Below, piece after piece: positions 1 to 7,400 of a DNA stretch of 37,719 nucleotides. Positions within the stretch are counted from its first letter, which is position 1. The number at the start of each line of letters is the position of its first letter. The stretch comes from Bradyrhizobium sp. YR681 (GTDB lineage: Bacteria > Pseudomonadota > Alphaproteobacteria > Rhizobiales > Xanthobacteraceae), in contig NZ_AKIY01000255.1 in the NCBI RefSeq assembly GCF_000282615.1, positions 1-37,719 of the forward strand. Direction: 5' to 3'. Below the pieces are notes generated by a model, which saw only the letters and a program-made list of their open reading frames with translations, was not told the origin of the DNA and ran no database searches. The translations under genes and the position numbers were made by a program.

Positions 1-156
1 ATCGCGATTCGCATGAAAAACTCTTTCCGTTGAAGACGGATGTCCCACTGAACATCCTAGACCATTTCTCTATCCGACCGCTCGCCCAACATTAGGGCAA
101 GTTGCTGCGCGAACTGAATAAACCTTAGCCGCTCGACGTGACAAGAACCGCATATA

Positions 157-189
157 TCGCGTGAAATACGCGACATGCAATTGTTGCAT
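157..189. other. paired inverted repeats downstream of fcl
   Basis: Two adjacent small dyads lie just past the fcl stop. The first is TCGCGT-GAAAT-ACGCGA (157-173), a perfect 6-bp stem with a 5-base loop. The second is ATGCAA-TTG-TTGCAT (175-189), a perfect 6-bp stem with a 3-base loop. They could end or stabilise the 3' end of the gmd-fcl transcript. There is no T-run after them on the minus strand, so a classical intrinsic terminator is doubtful. The rest of 1-156 shows no convincing gene. Confidence 0.35.
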
Positions 190-190
190 T

Positions 191-1141
191 CTACGTATGC
201 GCGAGATACGCCGCATATGCGCGCTTCAAGCCGTCTTGAAGTGAGGTCGTCGCGCGCCAGCCGAGCTGTGCGAGGCGGCTGACGTCGAGCAGCTTGCGTG
301 GCGTTCCATCGGGGCGTGTGGTGTCGAACGAGATCTCGCCGCTGTAACCGACGATGTCGGCGACGACGCGCGCGAACTCGGCGATGGTGATGTCCTCGCC
401 GGTGCCGATGTTGACCAATTCTGAACTGGAATAGGTCTTCATCAGATGCACGCAGGCATCCGCCATGTCGTCGACATAAAGGAACTCGCGCCGCGGCGTA
501 CCGGTGCCCCACACGACGACGTTCTTCGCGCCCGAAACCTTGGCCTCGTGGAAGCGCCGGATCAGCGCGGCAACGACGTGGCTCATTTCGGGATGATAAT
601 TATCGCCGGGGCCGTAGAGATTGGTCGGCATCACGCTGATGAAGTCGCTGCCGTACTGGCTGCGATAGGCCTCCACCATCTTGATCCCCGCGATCTTGGC
701 GATGGCATAGGGCTCGTTGGTCGGCTCCAGCGGGCCGGTCAGGACCGAGTCCTCGCGCAGGGGCTGCGGCGCCAGCTTCGGATAGATGCAGGAGGAGCCC
801 AGAAACAGCAGCTTCTCGGCGCCGTTCTGATGCGCGGCCTGGATCGCGTTCGCCGCGATCGCGATGTTGTCGTAGATGAACTCGGCGCGCAGCGTGTCGT
901 TGGCGACGATGCCGCCGACCTTGGCGGCGGCGAGGAATATTACTTGCGGCCGCACCTTCGCGAACCAGTCGAACACGGCGGCCTGGTTGCGCAGATCCAT
1001 TTCGCGCCGCTCCGCGGTAACGAGCCTGACGTCCTCCCGTGCGAGCCGGCGCACAAGCGCGCTGCCGACCATGCCGCGATGGCCGGCGACGTAGACGCTT
1101 CTGCCCTTCAGCTCAAACGCTGCGTTTGCCACGGCCAGCAT
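191..1141 (-). CDS. fcl: GDP-L-fucose synthase
   Basis: This 316-residue protein is a short-chain dehydrogenase-type epimerase/reductase. It converts GDP-4-keto-6-deoxy-D-mannose to GDP-L-fucose with NADPH in the cytoplasm. The nucleotide-binding loop is GHRGMVGSA (residues 20-28). The active-site stretch GSSCIYPK lies at 115-122, the catalytic pair YAIAK at Y145/K149, and NLYGPGDNYHP supplies the family histidine. Length matches the family. The ATG at 1141 has GAGG about 8 bases upstream, and the gene begins inside the end of gmd (29-base overlap), so the two are co-expressed. It supplies the activated sugar for the polysaccharide locus or for LPS. Confidence 0.95.
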   Translation of the reverse strand: MLAVANAAFELKGRSVYVAGHRGMVGSALVRRLAREDVRLVTAERREMDLRNQAAVFDWFAKVRPQVIFLAAAKVGGIVANDTLRAEFIYDNIAIAANAIQAAHQNGAEKLLFLGSSCIYPKLAPQPLREDSVLTGPLEPTNEPYAIAKIAGIKMVEAYRSQYGSDFISVMPTNLYGPGDNYHPEMSHVVAALIRRFHEAKVSGAKNVVVWGTGTPRREFLYVDDMADACVHLMKTYSSSELVNIGTGEDITIAEFARVVADIVGYSGEISFDTTRPDGTPRKLLDVSRLAQLGWRATTSLQDGLKRAYAAYLAHT

Positions 1142-2183
1142 CCCGCTTTGCCTCGGCCAGATCGCTCGCCATCATCTCCTCGACGAGCTGGGCGAACGTC
1201 CGCTTCGGCTTCCAGCCGAGCACCTCGCGCGCCTTGCTGGCATCGCCGACGAGAAGATCGACCTCGGTCGGGCGGAAATAGGTCGGATCGATGCGCACCA
1301 CGGTCTTGCCGCTGTTTTCGTCGACGCCGGTCTCGTCGACGCCTGCCCCGCGCCAGGCGATGCGGCGGCCGACCTGCGCAAAGGCAAGCTCGACCAGCTC
1401 ACGCACCGAATGCATCTCGCCGGTGGCAAGCACGAAATCATCGGGCTTGTCGGCCTGCAGGATCCTGTGCATGCCCTCGACATAGTCGCGCGCATGGCCC
1501 CAGTCACGTTTGGCCGAGAGATTGCCGAGATAAAGCGTCTCTTCCAGGCCGACCTCGATGCGCGACACGCCGCGCGTGATCTTGCGGGTGACAAAAGTTT
1601 CGCCGCGGATCGGGCTCTCATGGTTGAACAGGATGCCGTTCGACGCGAACATGCCGTAGGCTTCGCGGTAGTTCACCGTGATCCAGTAGCCGTAGAGCTT
1701 TGCGACGCCGTAGGGCGAGCGCGGATAGAACGGCGTGGTCTCCTTCTGCGGGATCTCCTGCACGAGGCCATAGAGCTCGGAGGTCGAGGCCTGGTAGAAC
1801 CGTGTCTCCCTCTCCATGCCGAGGATGCGGATCGCCTCGAGCAGACGCAGCACGCCGATGGCGTCGGCATTCGCCGTGTATTCCGGGCTCTCGAAGCTGA
1901 CGGCGACGTGGCTTTGCGCCGCCAGATTGTAGATCTCGGTCGGGCGGATCTGCTGCACCAGGCGGATCAGATTGGTCGAATCCGTCATGTCGCCATAGTG
2001 CATCAGGAATGGCACGTTGCCGACATGCGGGTCCTGGTAGAGATGATCGACCCGCGCGGTGTTGAACGAGGACGAGCGCCGCTTGATGCCGTGCACGACA
2101 TAGCCGAGCGACAGCAGATATTCGGCAAGATACGCGCCGTCCTGCCCGGTCACGCCGGTGATGAGAGCGATCCGCTCACGCAT
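1113..2183 (-). CDS. gmd: GDP-mannose 4,6-dehydratase
   Basis: This 356-residue enzyme removes water from GDP-D-mannose to give GDP-4-keto-6-deoxymannose, the substrate of the overlapping fcl product. The glycine-rich NADP loop TGVTGQDGAYL is at residues 9-19. The active-site STSELYG lies at 133-139 (T134 and E136 are the expected catalytic residues). The YxxxK pair is Y158/K162 in SPYGVAK, and NHESPIRGETFVTRK follows, as in the family. Length is normal. It heads a two-gene operon. The 212 bases between its start and the next gene upstream must hold its promoter, but I could not assign -35/-10 boxes. Confidence 0.96.
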   Translation of the reverse strand: MRERIALITGVTGQDGAYLAEYLLSLGYVVHGIKRRSSSFNTARVDHLYQDPHVGNVPFLMHYGDMTDSTNLIRLVQQIRPTEIYNLAAQSHVAVSFESPEYTANADAIGVLRLLEAIRILGMERETRFYQASTSELYGLVQEIPQKETTPFYPRSPYGVAKLYGYWITVNYREAYGMFASNGILFNHESPIRGETFVTRKITRGVSRIEVGLEETLYLGNLSAKRDWGHARDYVEGMHRILQADKPDDFVLATGEMHSVRELVELAFAQVGRRIAWRGAGVDETGVDENSGKTVVRIDPTYFRPTEVDLLVGDASKAREVLGWKPKRTFAQLVEEMMASDLAEAKRDAGRGKRSV

Positions 2184-2395
2184 GCCGATACGTCTCGATC
2201 CTATCCCAGAGATGGTCGGGTGCCTCGACAGGCCCCTGAATTGTCATTTCGACGGCGAAACCGCGCGTGAACAGGCTGTTTCTTGGATATATCGGCGAGC
2301 CGGGTCAACCCCTGAAATGAGGAAAAACCTGTCAAAAGAGGCGCCAGCGAGGCCTAAATCAAGCCGCGGGCGTCTTGTCACGAATATAGCGGCAA

Positions 2396-2809
2396 TTATT
2401 GCGGATACCCGACCGCGCTCACCACCATCGATGCATCCGGCTTCGAGATCGTGACCTGGACCGTGGAGGTCCCTTCGTCGCGGCGGTTCTTGCCGACGAC
2501 GACCAGGGTGAACTTGTCAGTGCCGGAAAAATTGGGTTTGGCGAAATATCGGAAGCCCGGGCCGACCAGCACCAGTTCGCCGTTGCTCGGTTTTTCGGAA
2601 ATCGAGACGCTGTAAATCTGCATTGTCGACCAGCGCAGCCCCTGGATGCAGTCGGCGCCCGGCGCGATCGTCATCGACCATTCCATGGTGTCACCAGCAA
2701 GCTTGTAGGGCTTGATGTCACGCATGCAGTTTGGCGTTGCATAAGCATTGAAAGCCGATGCCAGGATCATCAGCGAAGCGATGGAAACTAAACGGCCAGT
2801 GTGCGACAT
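2396..2809 (-). CDS. exported protein of the CxQGLRWST family
   Basis: The predicted product is a 137-residue exported protein with unknown function. The chosen ATG at 2809 follows a good ribosome-binding site (GAGGGGAC) and begins a signal peptide ending near NAYA-TP. A longer frame adds 11 residues but lacks this support. The mature part has two cysteines (NCMRDIK and DCIQGLRWST) that could pair. The C-terminal half, GPGFRYFAKPNFSGTDKFTLVV, looks like a small beta-sandwich of the cadherin/Ig-like type. A clear relative sits at 25530-25949, sharing CxQGLRWST, GPxFRY and the same order of strands. Both lie beside polysaccharide genes, which suggests an envelope or polymer-related role (inference). 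Confidence 0.7.
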   Translation of the reverse strand: MSHTGRLVSIASLMILASAFNAYATPNCMRDIKPYKLAGDTMEWSMTIAPGADCIQGLRWSTMQIYSVSISEKPSNGELVLVGPGFRYFAKPNFSGTDKFTLVVVGKNRRDEGTSTVQVTISKPDASMVVSAVGYPQ

Positions 2810-3062
2810 AACGGTCCCCTCTCGTAGTCGGCGGAGCGACAATGCGAGCGGCGGGCTGAAAAATTGATAAGAGACGACGTCACCTTCACGCTGTGCTTAA
2901 CACCGCGCTAAGCGCTTCGATGCGCGTGGCACCCGACCAGCATCCACGACATGCATGACGGTGCCGCTCTGCGGCCTACACGAGGCCAACCAGTGCATTT
3001 GCCGAGCGCAAATATCCCTGGGTTCCAGCCGGTCGACCATTGACGTTCCGAAATGGATATCC
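2810..3062. other. divergent intergenic region with palindrome
   Basis: These 253 bases separate two divergently read exported-protein genes and must carry at least one promoter. ATGGATATCCAT is a perfect 12-bp palindrome at 3053-3064, overlapping the proposed start codon at 3063. AAGCGCTT is a shorter palindrome further left. No confident -35/-10 pair was found. Confidence 0.3.
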
Positions 3063-3335
3063 ATGTCGAAAGGCATGAGATACGCGATGCACATGCTGCT
3101 TGCCTGCGCGTGCCTGACATTCGCCAGCAATCAGGTGATGGCCCAGGGAACGCAGCAACCACCGTACAGCGGCGCGCCCAGCGGCTATGTGGTTGCGCCT
3201 GGGCCGACCGTCTCGACCAGGCCCCAGAGCACCCCGAACCGGCCCACGAACTATTTCTCGCCGGCCGATCCGTCCTTCGTCGGCCCCAATGCCACGGGCT
3301 GTTGCAGTTCCGTCAGACGGTCCGGCCGACGTTAA
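3063..3335 (+). CDS. small proline-rich exported protein
   Basis: This 90-residue protein of unknown function begins with a clear signal peptide (a basic start, then MHMLLACACLTFA, with cleavage near VMA-QGTQ). The mature part is rich in proline, serine and threonine (STRPQSTPNRPTNYF) and ends with two adjacent cysteines and a basic tail (SVRRSGRR). The start could be ATG 3063 or ATG 3075; the latter has GAAAGG just upstream. An upstream extension to 2955 is not supported, because it would place 36 non-signal residues ahead of the signal peptide. No family was recognised. Confidence 0.55.
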   Translation: MSKGMRYAMHMLLACACLTFASNQVMAQGTQQPPYSGAPSGYVVAPGPTVSTRPQSTPNRPTNYFSPADPSFVGPNATGCCSSVRRSGRR

Positions 3336-3417
3336 TTTTCGGCAAACTTGGCGGCGGACGCGACACCCATCTTGCGGGCGTGCCCCTCTTTTGAGACAAG
3401 GGGGGATTATCGTTAAC

Positions 3418-3648
3418 GTGGAGTATCGCGTGGCAGGCCTGATCTTGATTTTGGCAGTAGCCGGGCTTTCATTCGCAGCCGGTTATACGACCAGAGAGTT
3501 CATCTCCCGCCGACGCAGGGAAAGATCACTCAGATTTAGACCCTATTTGCCACCCGCCGGGCTGAGACAACCGCCCGCGTTTCTGCTGCGAAATAGCCAT
3601 TTGGCATCGAGATCCGCGCGCCAAGGCGCCGCGAGCAGCGCGCCTTAG
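3418..3648 (+). CDS. small single-pass membrane protein
   Basis: This 76-residue reading frame starts with GTG at 3418, preceded by a strong AAGGGGGGA about 12 bases upstream. Residues 4-22 (YRVAGLILILAVAGLSFAA) form one hydrophobic segment. It is followed by GYTTREFISRRRRERS, a strongly basic stretch consistent with a cytoplasmic C-terminus, so the protein would be N-out and C-in. The remainder is rich in Pro, Arg and Ser. The frame continues upstream without a better start, but that part lacks coding character. Function is unknown, and its status as a gene rests on the membrane segment and the ribosome-binding site. Confidence 0.5.
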   Translation: MEYRVAGLILILAVAGLSFAAGYTTREFISRRRRERSLRFRPYLPPAGLRQPPAFLLRNSHLASRSARQGAASSAP

Positions 3649-3691
3649 GCTGTCCTGTCAATCAATGTGTCCTTCGATGAGGTGGCAGGAG

Positions 3692-3922
3692 ATGTTCAGG
3701 GTTGCTGGGATCGCCGCTCTTGTCGTGGTGGTCAGCGCGATCGACGCCGTGGCCGCTCCGAGCGCCGAAACCGCCAGGAAATGCATGCACTATTCCTACA
3801 TCGCGTTCCCGTACAAGCGGCCCGGCGCCGTGCGCATGAGCGGCGATAGACAAGCCTATTTCAAGGATTGTGTTGCCAAGGATGGCAACGTACCGGAGCC
3901 TGCTGCCGTCCAGGAGCAGTGA
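3692..3922 (+). CDS. small exported protein, YFxxCVAxxG family
   Basis: The 76-residue product starts at ATG 3692, six bases after AGGTGG. Frames starting at 3665 and 3677 are open but lack a ribosome-binding site. A signal peptide (VAGIAALVVVVSAIDAVA) precedes a short mature domain with two cysteines: AETARKCMHYSY and AYFKDCVAKDGNV. The next gene, 3940-4194 on the opposite strand, encodes the same layout (AELARTCKA, then AYFNKCVANNGKM), so these are two members of one family arranged tail to tail. The two cysteines probably form one disulfide in the periplasm (inference). The function is not known to me. Confidence 0.65.
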   Translation: MFRVAGIAALVVVVSAIDAVAAPSAETARKCMHYSYIAFPYKRPGAVRMSGDRQAYFKDCVAKDGNVPEPAAVQEQ

Positions 3923-3939
3923 CAGACCATCCGTTCAGG

Positions 3940-4194
3940 TCACTTGCCGCCGTCGTCCATCTTGCCGTTGTTTGCGACGCATTTGTTGAAATAGGCGGTT
4001 TGATCGCGTCCAGAGCCCTTGGCGCTGCCGGCCGCGGGGTTGGCAACCTCACGGGGCGGAAATTGCTTCGTGGTAAGCGCCTTGCAAGTCCTGGCCAATT
4101 CCGCTGTGATCGCCCAAGCCCGATCGGGGGTAATGACGGCTTGAACGCAAAGCACTCCAATCGCGCCAGCAACGACCTTCCATCCGAGCACCAT
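3940..4194 (-). CDS. small exported protein, YFxxCVAxxG family
   Basis: This 84-residue protein begins at ATG 4194, behind GGAGATGGAG. A longer frame to 4263 adds an Arg-rich stretch without support. The signal peptide runs through GAIGVLCVQAV to about RAWA-ITA. The mature part shares with the 3692-3922 product the pattern AExAR-x-C, then QTAYFNKCVANNGKM. It has an extra Pro/Gly/Ser-rich insert between the two halves. The genes converge with 17 bases between their stop codons. Similar short exported proteins are common in Bradyrhizobium-type genomes, as far as I recall; no function is assigned. Confidence 0.65.
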   Translation of the reverse strand: MVLGWKVVAGAIGVLCVQAVITPDRAWAITAELARTCKALTTKQFPPREVANPAAGSAKGSGRDQTAYFNKCVANNGKMDDGGK

Positions 4195-4413
4195 TGTTCT
4201 CCATCTCCCGCGCAGAGCCGACGACCTCGGCTTCCGATATCTCCCTTTGAGAGCGCCCGGCAAGTGTCACGGCCCAATTTTTCGTGATTTTCCAGCTTTC
4301 GCCGTGCATCTGCAAAATCGCGGTCGAGGATGTCCGCGCCCCGCCTCCGCCCGCGGAGCCATTGATCCCGGCCGCAGCGGCGCGAACGACGGCCATACGA
4401 GCCCGTCGCTGCG
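4195..4413. other. intergenic region after the first giant gene
   Basis: These 219 bases lie between the end of the first giant gene and the start of the small exported protein, both on the minus strand. CTCCGC-CC-GCGGAG (4345-4358) is a perfect GC dyad that could fold as a 5-bp stem with a 4-base loop. It may mark the 3' end of the giant transcript, but no T-run follows. The promoter of the small gene should lie here too. Open frames across this stretch look like shadows. Confidence 0.3.
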
Positions 4414-7400
4414 TCACACGTGCAACAGGTGACCCTGCGCCCACGCATGGGCCTCCGTCGTTACTGTAAAATCAGCGGGGTGGACATGAGCGTCGGACTC
4501 ATGGGCGCCGACGTCGAACCCAGCCTGGTCGAGTTTATGAAACGAGAAGTCAAATTCACCCCCCGAGCCGCTCATAGCTGACGTCTGCGCGTGTGCATCC
4601 ATCGTCTTGAAAACGAAGCCATCGGTCGCATGATCTGCCGCCGGCCCGGCCGCCACTGGCCGAACTGCGGCAGGTTCAACAAAATGAAAGCCGTCGAGGG
4701 GAGGATCAATGACCAGTGTGCCGCCGGTGCCATCGCTGGACAGATTGAACGTCGATGTCAGGTAGTTTCCAACCAGGTTGATGTTGGCCACGTGGCCGAG
4801 ACCGTCATTGACCGTCAGCACTCCTCCGGTGCTCGTGCCCGAGAAACTGACGGTTGTGCCTGAACCATAGGAAACATCCTTCAAGTCCAGAATATCCGAA
4901 GCGTTCGGATCCCCATTCCCGGTCAGTCCGTAGATTTTGCCGGTAAACTGCGTGGCATGGTCAAGGATCAGCGTGCCGGTGTTCGCCTTGAAGGTGACGT
5001 CACCCGAACCAATACCGGTCAGTTCGACCTTGACCCCAGCTTCGATGGTGATCGCCTGGGTCACCTTGGCAAGAGTCAAAGTCGCATTCTTGGCAATGTC
5101 GACAATCGAGGATGACGACCCGATGTAACCGTCGCCGTTGAGATCCTGATAGAAGCTACCCTCCAGCGTCTTGATCGACGTCGGTGTCAAGTCGGTCGAG
5201 CTCAGACAGTTGCCGTTGCTGTCCGTCGTCCATAGGACGTAGCTGGCGCTGATACCGTACTTCCAGACCACTTGATAACCGCCGGACGCTGCTTCCGCTG
5301 CGATGGGAGTCCAAGCACCGATCTGTCCCGGAGTCACGGGGCTGCCGCTCAACTTCAGGATCGGTCCCATACCGCCTGACGTCGGGCTCATAAAATAATT
5401 GCCCTCCGACAACACGAGACTCGTCGATCCGGCCGACTCGATCGTCGTGCCCGCCGCAGCCGAGCCCGAGATCACGCCATCACCGTTGAGGTCTTGATGG
5501 AACGTACTCTCCAGCGTCGCAAGCGATGCCGACGTCATATCGGTGGAGCTAAGATTGTTGCCGTTGCTATCTGTGGTCCACAGCGCATAGCTGCCGCCGC
5601 TCCCGTATTTCCAGACCACTTGATAGCCGCTGGAGACCGCCTCCACTCCGATTGGCGCCCAGGCACCGAGTTGTCCCGAGACCACGGCGCTGCCGCCCAG
5701 CTTCAAGGTCGTTCCCGTGCCGCCCGAGGCGGGGTTCAGAAGATAGTTCCCCCCCGATAACATGAGACTGACCGATCCGGCCGACTCGATCGACGTGCCG
5801 GACGGAGCCGAGGCCGAGATGACGCTATCGCCGTTGAGGTCCTGATGAAACAAACTCTCCAGCGTCGCGAGCGACACCGACGTCACATCGATCGAGCTCA
5901 GGTTATTGCCGTTGCCGTCCGTCGTCCACAGCGCGTAGCTGGTGCCATTTCCGTATTTCCAGACCACCTTGTAGCCGCCGGAGACGGCCTCCGCTGCGAT
6001 CGGATTCCAGGCACCAAGCTGTCCCAAAGTCACGGCGCTGCCGCCCAGCTTCAACGTTGGTCCCATGCCGCCAGAAATCGGGTTCATGAGGTAGTTGCCC
6101 GCCGACAGCACCAGGCTTGTCGATCCCGCCGCTTCGATCGTCGTGTTCGAGGATACCGATGCCGAGATCACGCCATCGCCGTTGAGGTCTTGATGAAACG
6201 TACTCTCCAGCGTCGCAAGCGATGCCGACGTCACATCGGTGGAGCTAAGATCGTTGCCGTTGCTATCTGTGGTCCACAGCGCATAGCTGCTGCCGCTCCC
6301 GTATTTCCAAACCACTTGATAGCCGCTGGAGACCGCCTCCACTCCGATTGGCACCCAGGCACCGAGTTGTCCCGAGGCCACGGCGCTGCCGCCCAGCTTC
6401 AAGGTCGGTCCCGTACCGCCAGAGGTCGGATTCATGGAGTAATTGCCCGCCGAAAGCACCAGACTCGTCGATCCTGACGCTTCGATTGTCGTGCTAGGGG
6501 GCGAGGGCGGCGAAATCACGCCGTCGCCATTGAGGTCCTGACGCAAGACTGATTCGAACGATTTCAGCGTGCTGCTGCTTCCCGACACCGTCCCCGTCAG
6601 GTCTGACGTGAAATTCCCACTGCTGTCGACGTTCCAGACGAAATACTGGTCGGCACCTGAAGCCTTCCAGACGACGTTGTATCCAGTTGCCGTCTTCTCT
6701 GCGGAGATCGCCGAAAACGTGCCGAACTGTCCCTGCTGCACCGGCGCTCCCGAATACTTCAGGACAAGATCGACCCCGCTATCCGAGAGATAGTAATTGG
6801 TACCGGCCCGGATCAGCGTGGTGGTACCAGCCGACTCGATGGTGGTGCCGACGATCGGATCCAGCACGTTGGAAATCTGGCTCACGTTTCCAGCGGCATC
6901 CGTCGCAGTGGCTGAGAAGGCATGAGCGCCATCAGCCAACGCTCCGGTGTTGATGATCCATTTTCCGTCCGAAGCGGCAATCCCGGTACCGAGCAACGTC
7001 GCACCTTCATAGAGCCGAACGACGGTCCCGGCCTCCGCGGTACCGGAGACATCGATCGAGCTGCCCAACGCCGAGACGTCTGCTTGGACGACGGGCGCCT
7101 CCGGAGCGACCGTATCCACGACCACCTTGGCGCTTGCAGACGGCGCACTCAGGTTTCCCGCTGCGTCCATCGCTTTGGCAATGAACGAATGCGTGCCGTC
7201 GACCAGGGTCGGCGTTGTGTAGGACCAAATGCCGCCGGCGCTGGCGGTTGCGGTACCGACCAGGGTCGAACCATCAAAAATCTTGACCGTGCTGCCCGCT
7301 TCCGCCGTACCATTCAGCGTAACATGGCTGGCATTGGTGATGCCGTCGCCCGGGGTGTTGCTGTCCGGCGAAAAGCTTGTGATCGCGGGCGCGGCCGGTG

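Noticed and set aside
446..2270. Long plus-strand frames opposite gmd and fcl
   Set aside because: The minus strand encodes both enzymes with full catalytic motifs; the plus-strand frames lack any motif.
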